A stretch of DNA of 64,000 bases from G963662905 sp963676725 (GTDB taxonomy: Bacteria > Bacteroidota > Bacteroidia > Bacteroidales > WRLA01), in the NCBI GenBank assembly GCA_963676725.1, contig OY781463.1, positions 4,526,001 to 4,590,000 of the forward strand. Reading direction: 5' to 3'. The translations under genes and the position numbers were made by a program. The notes beneath the pieces are model-generated. The model was not told where the DNA came from and did not search any database. It saw only the letters and a program-made list of their open reading frames with translations. Below, piece after piece: positions 45,255-53,419 of the stretch (the first letter of the stretch is position 1; each line of letters opens with the position of its first letter).

Positions 45255-45329
45255 AATCAATGATATTAATGTCCGATTGAGGGCATGAAACAATAACTAT
45301 TTTAGCAAAAATATTCCGTAAAGTGCTCT

Positions 45330-45791
45330 TTAATGAGCAGACTGTGCCGCTTCAATTTCTGTTTCGGCGAGCACGGTAAATGTAGGGATATTTATCTGCA
45401 TCCATTCATAATACGGATAAATTGCTTGGTAACAGTCTTCTGTGAGCGATTCTTTATATAATATGAGCCAAAAATTTAGTTGTGCAGCCCAATAGGTTGA
45501 TGCAAAACCCCGTGACATATAAGCGCGAAAAACCCATAAAATGGTGTCAACCATCACATCCGGGGAATAATTCCGAAATATGGATTCCATAAAACGAGCA
45601 TGATTGGCGTGATTGTCTTTCATCATGGATAGATTATCGGTGCCTGCAATTTTTTCAATATCAGGACGTGCCAGCATCCTTTGATTCATCGTTTCGATGA
45701 GTAAATCCCTTTTTTTGCTATATTCTGCAAGATGCTCAGGCTGAATTATTTTCAGTTCATTTGCTGTTTTTAATAAGGCCTCTTTTGTCAT
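45330..45791 (-). CDS. All-helical protein of unknown family, 153 aa
   Basis: I do not recognise it. It is predicted entirely helical, with no signal peptide. A short HxxH (His61, His64, in DNHANHARFME) precedes an aromatic-rich stretch (about residues 84-135) with many Trp, Tyr and Phe residues. This could be a haem-, cobalamin- or protein-binding surface, for instance a globin-like fold. It lies 9 nt after the cobalamin-binding gene and before the two kinases, so a role as transmitter or co-sensor is the natural guess. Confidence 0.7.
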   Translation of the reverse strand: MTKEALLKTANELKIIQPEHLAEYSKKRDLLIETMNQRMLARPDIEKIAGTDNLSMMKDNHANHARFMESIFRNYSPDVMVDTILWVFRAYMSRGFASTYWAAQLNFWLILYKESLTEDCYQAIYPYYEWMQINIPTFTVLAETEIEAAQSAH

Positions 45792-45800
45792 GATATGTTT

Positions 45801-46442
45801 TTATTGATTTGTTTCTGTTAAATAATTTTCGAGTAAAAATAAGTCTTCAAAATATTTGATGTTCGGATAATCGTTTTTAATATCGATATGGCGAAGGCCC
45901 TGACCTCCGACAATAATTGCTAAGTAGGGATATTTCTTACTTAGATAGTCGAGCATATTTATTAAATTGGAATAATTATGGTACACACTCAGGGATATTG
46001 CCAGCATATCAGGTTTTAGCTTATCAATAAATTTTGTGAGTTCTTTGAGAGGAACCCCGGAACCTAAAAAGTAACTGTCCCATCCTAACGATTCAAAAAT
46101 ATCTCCTACCATTTTAATGCCTACCTGATGTTTTTCATCTTCAACACAGGCCACAATAACGGTTTTGTCCGTTCGCTCGTCGGAAATAAGCTGTTCAAAA
46201 AGTTGATTCAAAATGCCCTCCGTTATTGCAGTGGCCATATGTTCATCCGCGACACTTATTTTATTTGTTTCCCAAAGCTTGCCCACTTCATATAAAGCAG
46301 GCTTAAAAACATATTCGTAGAGGTCTTTAATGGAAGGCTTTTTTTCTAAATAAGAATTGGCTATTTGCAAGCACATCTCTCGGTCCCCGCTGAGCAGGTT
46401 TTTTAGATAATCTTTTGAACACTCTGTGTCAAAGCTTTTCAT
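45801..46442 (-). CDS. Stand-alone cobalamin-binding sensor protein (CarH-like, no DNA-binding domain)
   Basis: A 213-aa protein with two cobalamin domains. The helical cap (about 8-88) contains Trp57 and, exactly nine residues later, Glu67-His68: the Wx9EH motif of CarH/LitR photoreceptors, in which Trp and His contact the 5'-deoxyadenosyl side of B12. The Rossmann-like domain (about 92-205) has His105 in EDEKHQVG, the lower axial ligand, then FLGSGVP and IIVGGQGL. The MerR DNA-binding domain of CarH is absent. It heads an operon with two kinases, which suggests signalling by protein contact. A role as methyltransferase corrinoid subunit is less likely, as no methyltransferase is nearby. Confidence 0.88.
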   Translation of the reverse strand: MKSFDTECSKDYLKNLLSGDREMCLQIANSYLEKKPSIKDLYEYVFKPALYEVGKLWETNKISVADEHMATAITEGILNQLFEQLISDERTDKTVIVACVEDEKHQVGIKMVGDIFESLGWDSYFLGSGVPLKELTKFIDKLKPDMLAISLSVYHNYSNLINMLDYLSKKYPYLAIIVGGQGLRHIDIKNDYPNIKYFEDLFLLENYLTETNQ

Positions 46443-46523
46443 AATCTTAGATTTTATACCATCTCCTTAAAAAGCATCTTCTCTGCCCTTTTCCATTTTT
46501 TGGAAACCATCATCCTCAACAGA

Positions 46524-46554
46524 CAAATATAGTGAAAAAGCTTAAATTGTGCAA
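46524..46554 (-). promoter_or_regulatory. Promoter of the B12 signalling operon
   Basis: On the minus strand TTG (46554-46552), 20 nt, then TATATTTG (46531-46524) match both parts of the Bacteroidota promoter with good spacing. It leaves a 5' leader of roughly 75 nt with no B12-box-like riboswitch. Confidence 0.6.
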
Positions 46555-46668
46555 TGCTTCATATGAAGATTTTTCTTTATGAATGCGAACACAGAGGCTT
46601 TGAGTGCATTTTATAGTGCTATTTTTCATTCAAAAGAGTAATTTAGCCATACTAAAAACGGATGATTT

Positions 46669-48093
46669 ATGAAAAAAATTATTGCACCTTTTTTGATTGT
46701 CTTTATGCTGGTATCATGTCAGAACGCTACACAAAATGCGGAAACGGACCAGAAAGAAAACAAAGCCGTAATAGAGGAACGGGCAAATCTTTTGGCAGAT
46801 CAGGTGAAAAACGAATGCCTCAGATCTTGGAATGCATATAAAAAATATGCCTGGGGTCATGATGCTTTGAAACCATTATCAAAAACTTATTCTGATTGGT
46901 ATTCTGAACCTCTTTATATTTCCCCAATCGACGCATATAGTACTTTATACTTAATGGGTTTTGCCGAAGAAGCCAAAGAAATTGAAATATATGTTGTTGA
47001 CTCATTGAGTTTTGATAAAGATGTAGACGCTAAAATTTTTGAGGTAAATATCCGTATCCTAGGCGGACTGCTTTCCATGTATGAGCTGTCAGAAAACCCT
47101 TTAATCCTTGAGAAAGCACGTGATTTTGCAGACCGGATGCTGCCCGCATTTCATACGAAAACAGGAATCCCAAAATATTGGGTTAACCTAAGGACAGGAA
47201 AGGCCAAAGGAGATACAGTGAATGTTGCCGAAGCGGCATCATACCTCTTGGAGATGGGTGTTTTGAGTTATCATACAAAGGATCCCAAATATTATCAGGC
47301 AGCAAAAAAGGCGAATAGGGCGGTTTATTCCAGACGATCTAAAATTGGTTTAATTGGCGATGTGATTGATGTGCAAAGCGGCAAATGGGTTTCGAAACAG
47401 AGCCATATTTGTGCGGGCGTTGATTCTTATTACGAATATCTTTTTAAAGCCTCCCTGCTTTTTGGAGATCCGGAGCTGAATGAAATGTGGGCGCAAAGCC
47501 TTCTGGCGATCAATAAATATTTGCCGGAGGACTATAAAGGCAATTTATGGTATGGCCGTGTTGATATGGAAACAGGAGAAAAACTGAGCGCTGTTATTAC
47601 CCTTTATGATGCGTTTTTTCCTGCTATATTGGGCCTTTCCGGTGATGTCGAAAGAGCAGAAGAATTACAAAAATCCTGGGCAGGACTATGGAACAAATAT
47701 GGTCTCGAACCCATGGTCTACGATTATAAAAAGGAACAGCCGAATTATCCTGCTTATGACCTGAATCCTGAAATCATCGAATCGGCTTATTATCTGTTTC
47801 ATATTACTGGAGATAGTAGCTATTATACAATGAACGAGTCATTCTGGAGCGATATAAAAAGATATTGCAAAACTGAAGTGGCTTTTACCTCTGTTCAAAA
47901 TGTGGAAACCATGAAACAAAAAGATTATATGCCCACATTTTTCTTTGCCGAAACTCTGAAATATCTTTATCTGACCTTCTCGCATCATCAGCAAGGATTT
48001 GATTTTGATAAATATGTGTTTAATACAGAGGCACATCCCTTTAAAAAGGCGAATATCGACAAAACGGAAGCAAAAATAAGGCTTGGATTTTAA
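46669..48093 (+). CDS. GH47-family alpha-mannosidase lipoprotein
   Basis: A 474-aa lipoprotein (lipobox MLVSC, Cys17). The mature part matches glycoside hydrolase family 47 (class I alpha-1,2-mannosidase, (alpha/alpha)7 barrel): YAWGHDALKP, IDAYSTLYLMG, VNIRILGGLLSMYELS, GVDSYYEYLFKASLL, MPTFFFAETLKYLYLTFS and FNTEAHPF. In this last motif Thr453 is the usual calcium-coordinating residue. It probably trims alpha-1,2-mannose from glycans at the cell surface or periplasm. GH47 is mainly eukaryotic and less common in bacteria. No SusCD or sulfatase genes surround it. Confidence 0.88.
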   Translation: MKKIIAPFLIVFMLVSCQNATQNAETDQKENKAVIEERANLLADQVKNECLRSWNAYKKYAWGHDALKPLSKTYSDWYSEPLYISPIDAYSTLYLMGFAEEAKEIEIYVVDSLSFDKDVDAKIFEVNIRILGGLLSMYELSENPLILEKARDFADRMLPAFHTKTGIPKYWVNLRTGKAKGDTVNVAEAASYLLEMGVLSYHTKDPKYYQAAKKANRAVYSRRSKIGLIGDVIDVQSGKWVSKQSHICAGVDSYYEYLFKASLLFGDPELNEMWAQSLLAINKYLPEDYKGNLWYGRVDMETGEKLSAVITLYDAFFPAILGLSGDVERAEELQKSWAGLWNKYGLEPMVYDYKKEQPNYPAYDLNPEIIESAYYLFHITGDSSYYTMNESFWSDIKRYCKTEVAFTSVQNVETMKQKDYMPTFFFAETLKYLYLTFSHHQQGFDFDKYVFNTEAHPFKKANIDKTEAKIRLGF

Positions 48094-48275
48094 ATCGGGA
48101 CAGTACTTAAAAATGTGATTTATAGCGTTTTATATTGTTCACGTATACATATTTTTTATCGTCTTCTCGATTTAATGATTGAACAGCTGCAGGAAAGGTG
48201 CGGAGGAATAAAGAAGGTGTATAATTATACCGCAAGGGCTAAAAAATAAAGAGGTGTTCATAACTTTTTCGGGTT

Positions 48276-48301
48276 TTGAAACAGTGTTTTGCATAATTTT
48301 G
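48276..48301 (+). promoter_or_regulatory. Promoter of argR
   Basis: TTG at 48276-48278 and TAATTTTG at 48294-48301 with a 15-nt spacer. The ARG box begins 7 nt downstream, so it would cover the transcription start. Confidence 0.5.
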
Positions 48302-48307
48302 TGCCCG

Positions 48308-48325
48308 ATTGAATAATTATTCAAT
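48308..48325 (+). promoter_or_regulatory. ARG box operator at argR
   Basis: ATTGAATAATTATTCAAT is a perfect 18-bp palindrome matching the ArgR consensus TGAATwwwwATTCA. Its place on the promoter suggests autorepression by ArgR with arginine. Confidence 0.85.
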
Positions 48326-48370
48326 TTTTTTTGGGAAATTTATGAATAACCATCATATAAATAATTGGAG

Positions 48371-48841
48371 ATGAAATCAAAACAAGAGCGACTTTTCGAG
48401 ATCAGAAGGATCATTAATACCAATAAAATCCACAGACAGGAAGAGCTTTTAAGCCTCTTGGTGAATCGTGGCATAGATACAACCCAGGCCACTCTTTCAC
48501 GCGATTTGCGCGAGTTGAAAGTGGGAAAAATCCATGATGTGCACTATGGCAGCATCTATTTTATCCCCGATGAAGTACCCCTTATGGACGGTGAGAAAAA
48601 GCCTCCATTACAAGGTTTGGTGTCCCTCGAGTTTTCAGGAAATATGGCTGTTTTGAAAACACTTCCCGGTTTTGCCAATAGTGTTGCCGTAAAGCTTGAT
48701 GATGAAGCAATTCCTGAGATAATTGGCACTGTGGCAGGAAATGACACTATTCTTTTAATAATCAATGAAAATGTAGACAGGGAAACAGCAATAGATGTTT
48801 TAAGCGGAAGTTTCCCCGAATTCAGAAGCATTATTGTTTAG
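48371..48841 (+). CDS. argR: Arginine repressor
   Basis: A 156-aa hexameric regulator of arginine synthesis and breakdown. The N-terminal winged helix has RQEELLSLLVNRGIDTTQAT and the recognition part LSRDLRELKVGK. The C-terminal arginine-binding domain has VKLDDEAIPEIIGTVAGNDT and the GNDT arginine-binding region. The ATG at 48371 was chosen over TTG at 48365. Unlike in many Bacteroidota, no arginine synthesis genes follow. Confidence 0.95.
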   Translation: MKSKQERLFEIRRIINTNKIHRQEELLSLLVNRGIDTTQATLSRDLRELKVGKIHDVHYGSIYFIPDEVPLMDGEKKPPLQGLVSLEFSGNMAVLKTLPGFANSVAVKLDDEAIPEIIGTVAGNDTILLIINENVDRETAIDVLSGSFPEFRSIIV

Positions 48842-48856
48842 TTCACTTACTGAACT

Positions 48857-48868
48857 GAATAATTATTC
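48857..48868. promoter_or_regulatory. Second ARG-box-like palindrome, after argR
   Basis: GAATAATTATTC, a perfect 12-bp palindrome within TGAATAATTATTCC, lies 16 nt after the argR stop. No gene starts beyond it; the next gene is convergent. Confidence 0.5.
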
Positions 48869-48966
48869 CTACTTGCATATACCACTGTATTTATTTGATG
48901 ATGGCGTTCTGAAAGTTTGCTTGTTTTTCTAGACAGAATGGCTCCTTCAGAGTAGTAGGATCAAAT

Positions 48967-50304
48967 TTAGAATATAAACCCACTTTGGTCGAGATAGCTC
49001 CAGTTGCGTAACCAATTATCATTATAAAATGCCCCGCGGAAGTTCACTTCTAGAAACCAAGTGTCTGAGATTGTATTTACTTCTAAATCAGGATATTCTG
49101 GTAGGGGGTTTATGCCTTCTTCCGTGATGAGGATTCCCGGATTACTTACTTTGTTTCCCGCATCATTGAAGTATTGCTGCCATTCAAGTTTTTGCGCTTC
49201 GGTAAAGCCTTCGCCGCGAAGCAGGAAAATACCCGCTGGCGTATTATTGGCAATATCGTAGAATGAATTGTTTTCAAAACGCGTATATCCATCTTTCCAG
49301 TGGTTATAGGAACTACTACCTCCAGCAACAAATTCTAAGCCAACACCATTCTCCTGATTTAGGAAAACACTATTTAAAATAGCCGCACCACCTTCATTTT
49401 GAAAGCTACAAGTCCATGCCCCAGTTCCTGCGCCCCGGCCAATGGCTGTGAGGTTTGAAATAAGGGGGGCTGTAAATGGCCGAGCAGAAATATGGTCGGC
49501 ATTGCCATCGGCTTCAATCAAGCAGTTTCCGTTCCCTTCTTCTTGTACTGCAAGCCAAAATTGTCCTTTTCCCTGAAAGCCCATATCGAAATCAAAGGCA
49601 TCATCGCCACAAAAGGCAGAAACAAGATAGCGGCAATTTACTGTGCCACCAAAAAATTCCACACCATCATCTGCATTTGAAACAACCTCGACATGATCTA
49701 TTAATGTTGCGTTGCCAACGCCACCGAGTGTAAGTCCGTTAATTTCATTGCCTTCACCAATATTGGTGCCGCCATGCCTGATGCTGACATATTGCAGTAT
49801 TCCGGAATTATCTTCAGGATTTTGCCCGCCAAACACACCCCTTGGTTCGCTTATTGGGATTCCTTCGATGCGTGCTTCGCCCCCGGAAGTGTTGAGGGGC
49901 GCATTTCCCAAAATAATTAATCCGCCCCACAGCCCGCTTGCTTGCAATGGTGTGCTTCCTTGCAAATCATCACCTTCAACGGTAAAAATAATCGGGCTTT
50001 GGCTGTTTCCTTGTGCTATTATTTTTCCTCCACGGCTTACAATCAGCGCACTGGCATTAATTCCCTGACCAGTTTTTGCTTGTATGATGGTGCCGGCTTC
50101 AATGGTGAGTGTTTGCCCATCATTTACAAAAACCAAACCATCAAGAATATATTCCTGATCGGCTTTCCAAGTCGTAGTACCAGTGCCGCTTCCATCATCG
50201 CTGATATAAACGGTGGCATCGGTTTCATAATCACTTTTTCGACAAGATGATGAAAGGATTATTAATATTACTACGGCAATAGGATATATATATTTGCAAT
50301 TCAT
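48967..50304 (-). CDS. Beta-helix lipoprotein
   Basis: A 445-aa lipoprotein (lipobox SSSC). The mature part has parallel beta-helix repeats: WKADQEYILDGLVFVNDGQT, LTIEAGTIIQAK, SALIVSRGGKIIAQGNSQSP and GLWGGLIILGNAPLN. Later there are Asp/Gly-rich turns and NADDGVEFFGG, FCGDDAFDFDMG. Related proteins are often labelled multidrug transporter or T9SS-target by mistake; their function is unknown. It starts 2 nt after the porin gene, so the two form an operon and may act together at the outer membrane. Confidence 0.8.
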   Translation of the reverse strand: MNCKYIYPIAVVILIILSSSCRKSDYETDATVYISDDGSGTGTTTWKADQEYILDGLVFVNDGQTLTIEAGTIIQAKTGQGINASALIVSRGGKIIAQGNSQSPIIFTVEGDDLQGSTPLQASGLWGGLIILGNAPLNTSGGEARIEGIPISEPRGVFGGQNPEDNSGILQYVSIRHGGTNIGEGNEINGLTLGGVGNATLIDHVEVVSNADDGVEFFGGTVNCRYLVSAFCGDDAFDFDMGFQGKGQFWLAVQEEGNGNCLIEADGNADHISARPFTAPLISNLTAIGRGAGTGAWTCSFQNEGGAAILNSVFLNQENGVGLEFVAGGSSSYNHWKDGYTRFENNSFYDIANNTPAGIFLLRGEGFTEAQKLEWQQYFNDAGNKVSNPGILITEEGINPLPEYPDLEVNTISDTWFLEVNFRGAFYNDNWLRNWSYLDQSGFIF

Positions 50305-50306
50305 TC

Positions 50307-51338
50307 TTAGAACTTTATTTCAAAATTTAGGTATATAAAAGCTTCATTATTCTCATTGGCAGCACTCGGATACCAATCCTGATAATTAATGGAGGCGCGA
50401 AGCCCTTTCACTAGCTGATATTGTATTCCTGCAATAATTGCCGAACCATCGTTTGCCAAGGCCCAAGGCTTGCTTTCCCCATCAAGGATGTTGGAAGAGA
50501 TTTTGTCATAGCGCCCAAAGAGTTGAAAATCTTTGATAAAACCCCAACTGGCATAAGCAGACCACGCTTCACGATTATGGTTTTCGATGTATTTGTAATT
50601 CTGCGTGCTATTGTATTCAATACCGGCTTTGATGGTTTTTGTGAAATTATAGCCAAGAAAGGCTGTATAGGAATAATAATCGACAGATTTTTCTTCATAG
50701 TCGCCATATAATCTTATAATCAGGCCATTAATGGGTTTAAATGTTAGGCCAAGCCCAACTTTATAGGTATTGTCGGTTTGAAGATGGGTATAGCCTTCGC
50801 CATTCATAAAAGTGAAATCGGCAGCAAACCAAGATGTAAAATCATAGGAAATAGAAGTACCTATATCCGCAGAAGCACCTAATTTATGCTCGTCGATGAT
50901 GTTTTTATAGATATAACGATGTCCCCAGAATTTTTCCTGAATGTTGAATTGGTGCAACCCAATAATCCCAAAATTTGCCTTGAGCCCATTAAATTCATAG
51001 GCTATATATGCATTTTTGAAATAGGCAAAACGACGGAGAAGGGCATATTGTGATTCATCATTCGGACTTCCGATATCCAAATTTACTTTGGCATAAAAAC
51101 GATCCGAAAGATGTTTTTTATAGCCAAAATATGCGCGGCTTATTTCCATGGCCGATGGGTTGTTGCCTTCAGAAATGGATGAATGGAAATTTGCAAAAAT
51201 CGTAGCAAAAGCCTGCTCATTGCCATAGATCAATTTTTTTAGGTTCAGGGAATCCGGCAGGGCGGCCCTAATGCTGCTTATATTAAATAAAAGCAGAAGG
51301 ATAAAAATTATGTTTTTTTGACTATATGCTTTTTTCAT
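50307..51338 (-). CDS. Outer membrane porin-like protein
   Basis: A 343-aa protein from the ATG at 51338 with a signal peptide (MKKAYSQKNIIFILLLLFNI, ending SIRA). The mature part is a beta barrel with alternating strands and an aromatic C-terminus (FIYLNFEIKF). It resembles phosphate-selective (OprP-like) porins and other Bacteroidota porins. Its substrate is not evident. A TATTTTTG -7-like element lies at 51387-51380 on the minus strand. Confidence 0.78.
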   Translation of the reverse strand: MKKAYSQKNIIFILLLLFNISSIRAALPDSLNLKKLIYGNEQAFATIFANFHSSISEGNNPSAMEISRAYFGYKKHLSDRFYAKVNLDIGSPNDESQYALLRRFAYFKNAYIAYEFNGLKANFGIIGLHQFNIQEKFWGHRYIYKNIIDEHKLGASADIGTSISYDFTSWFAADFTFMNGEGYTHLQTDNTYKVGLGLTFKPINGLIIRLYGDYEEKSVDYYSYTAFLGYNFTKTIKAGIEYNSTQNYKYIENHNREAWSAYASWGFIKDFQLFGRYDKISSNILDGESKPWALANDGSAIIAGIQYQLVKGLRASINYQDWYPSAANENNEAFIYLNFEIKF

Positions 51339-51503
51339 GTGAAATTTGATGTGAGAAAAAAATCGCCTAATAATGGGGGCAAAAATAGAAAAAATCACCA
51401 GTCGGCCTTCTAATATCTTTGTTCTATTGAATGAGCGTCGAAAAAGATTATGTTTTTTTTGCCCACAATTTCATACTTTTATCCCTTGTTTAGTGATGTG
51501 TTT

Positions 51504-52670
51504 ATGAAATTGAAAAATGCTGTTCGTCTGTTTTTGCTCACCATGCTCTTGAGTTCTTGCCATGCAGGACGCTTTTTTTATTGGAATTTTCCCGACTGGG
51601 ACGATTATAAGCGTTTCCCGGAACGCAGCATTGAAAAACCGGAGCAAAGCTTTTATTTTTTTGAGGATCAACAGGTTAAAATTGTTCTTCCGGAACGTAT
51701 CCACACAGAAAAAGGCGATATCCCTTTTAAGGAATATTTAAAAGAAACGAAAACCCTGGCTTTTTTGGTAATCCGCAATGATAGTATTCTTTTTGAAGAA
51801 TACCCACAAGGCGATGATGCTTCCCTGACGGTAAATTCGTTCTCAACAACAAAGAGCTATGTCTCTGCTATGGTGGGTATTGCAATGATGGATGGCGATA
51901 TTGAATCAACCAATGATCCTTTTACAAAATATATGAAAGGGGATTATGCACCTGAATTTGATGAAATAAGCCTTCAGGATTTGCTGGATATGAAAAGTGG
52001 CCTTAAATTTAATGAGGGCTATTCCAATCCTTTTGGCGATGTAGCCAAATATTATTATGGCAATAACCTGAATAAATACATTAAATCATTAAAAATAAAA
52101 GAACCATCGGGTCAGCGTTTTGAATACATCAGCCTAAATACGCAGCTTCTTGGGGAAGCACTTGAACAGGCCACCGGAAAAACAATGGATGCTTATCTTT
52201 ATGAAAAAATCTGGCAGCCACTTGGTATGGAATATGCCGCAAGTTGGAGTATCGACAGCCGGAAAAACGCTCAGGCAAAAGCATTTTGTTGCCTGAATGC
52301 CACAGCTCGTGATTTTGCAAAATTTGGCCGTTTGTATCTGAATGGAGGCGAATGGAATGATCAGGAAATTGTTCCGTATCAATGGGTGAAAACATCGACA
52401 GATATCCAATTTCCAAGAGGAAGGAAATACGGTTATAAAAACCAATGGTGGGGCATTCGCAAGAATCAAACCTATGAAGCCGGGCTTCTAAAAGTAATGC
52501 CATTTAGCTGGGAAAATAGTGTATTTTCAGGCAATTATTTCACCCAAGGACATCTGGGGCAGTTTATTTTTGTGTCGCCCCAAAAAAATATAATTATTGT
52601 ACGTCTGGGAAAGAAAATGGGTCCTGAAATTTGGCCTGATATTATGGAGCAAATTGTTGCATTGAATTAA
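51504..52670 (+). CDS. Class C beta-lactamase-like serine hydrolase lipoprotein
   Basis: A 388-aa lipoprotein (lipobox LLSSC, Cys19). The penicillin-binding fold shows the nucleophile motif STTK (Ser114, Lys117), the tyrosine motif in FEYISLNTQLLG and the third motif GHLGQF. Family members include esterases, D-aminopeptidases and beta-lactamases; this subgroup is usually labelled serine hydrolase and not a drug-resistance enzyme. The ATG at 51504 places the lipoprotein signal correctly. Confidence 0.87.
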   Translation: MKLKNAVRLFLLTMLLSSCHAGRFFYWNFPDWDDYKRFPERSIEKPEQSFYFFEDQQVKIVLPERIHTEKGDIPFKEYLKETKTLAFLVIRNDSILFEEYPQGDDASLTVNSFSTTKSYVSAMVGIAMMDGDIESTNDPFTKYMKGDYAPEFDEISLQDLLDMKSGLKFNEGYSNPFGDVAKYYYGNNLNKYIKSLKIKEPSGQRFEYISLNTQLLGEALEQATGKTMDAYLYEKIWQPLGMEYAASWSIDSRKNAQAKAFCCLNATARDFAKFGRLYLNGGEWNDQEIVPYQWVKTSTDIQFPRGRKYGYKNQWWGIRKNQTYEAGLLKVMPFSWENSVFSGNYFTQGHLGQFIFVSPQKNIIIVRLGKKMGPEIWPDIMEQIVALN

Positions 52671-52804
52671 TCGAACACCGGAGGGTTTCATCTTGTTTAA
52701 TTGATTCAATGAAGAAAAGAAAAAATCGGAAAAAGGCTTTGAATGAGTGTTATTGGCTTTTTACGAATGAAATAAAACGAATGCAAATATAAAATTTTGT
52801 GAAA

Positions 52805-53419
52805 ATGATAAAAAAATCGATACTATTATTTGCTTTAAGTATGATGCTTGTTTTTGGCGCGAAGGCTCAGGAATTTCGTGGTGGGTTTAAGGCGGGGATT
52901 AATGCATCGCAAGTTGCCGGTGATTGCTGCTCGGGATATGATAAAGCAGGTTTATTTGGTGGCGCTTTTGTCAATGTAAGCATTTCTGATAATGCCCGTT
53001 TGCAAATGGAAATAGAATACAGCGAAAAGGGCAGTAAGCTTGTGCCTGATGAGGATAATGGCTACCAGCAATATACATTGAGCTTGAATTATATCGATAT
53101 CCCCATCCTATACCAGTATACTTATGGGAAATTCATTTTTGAAGGCGGTCTTTCTTATGGCTATCTTTTATCCACTTTTGAAGAAGCAAATTTCAGCGAT
53201 CAGGTGGCCGGGACTGAGTTTAATAAGAGTGCATTAAACCTGATTGTGGGATTATATTATCGCTTTAGTGAGAACTGGATGGTGAATTTTAGGACAACAA
53301 ATAGTTTAATGGCGGTGCGTGATCATGCTTCGGGCGTAAAAAGGCTTTTTAATCGCGGGCAGTATAATGATGTTTTAACCTTATCCTTGGTATATGAATT
53401 CAAAAGAGGGAAACGCTAA
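52805..53419 (+). CDS. Small outer membrane beta-barrel protein (porin family)
   Basis: A 204-aa protein with a signal peptide (MIKKSILLFALSMMLVFGAK, ending AQ) and an eight-strand OmpX/PorT-like barrel: GGFKAGINASQVAGDCCSGY at the start, LSLNYIDIPILYQYTYGKFIF in the middle, LSLVYEFKRGKR at the end. A GTG two codons upstream is an alternative start. It overlaps ubiX by 26 bp. Confidence 0.82.
   Translation: MIKKSILLFALSMMLVFGAKAQEFRGGFKAGINASQVAGDCCSGYDKAGLFGGAFVNVSISDNARLQMEIEYSEKGSKLVPDEDNGYQQYTLSLNYIDIPILYQYTYGKFIFEGGLSYGYLLSTFEEANFSDQVAGTEFNKSALNLIVGLYYRFSENWMVNFRTTNSLMAVRDHASGVKRLFNRGQYNDVLTLSLVYEFKRGKR

Noticed and set aside
46443..46530. Possible cobalamin riboswitch in the leader of the B12 operon
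   Set aside because: The leader is only about 75 nt and shows no B12-box-like conserved core.
48251..48260. GAGGTGTTCA, ten of the eleven bases of the MITE-like element's end
   Set aside because: No inverted partner or direct repeat is found nearby; a single 10-bp match can occur by chance, though a decayed end cannot be excluded.
49476..50250. Several overlapping plus-strand open frames opposite the beta-helix gene
   Set aside because: They are antisense to a well-supported lipoprotein gene and read as low-complexity His/Arg or Pro/Ser text.
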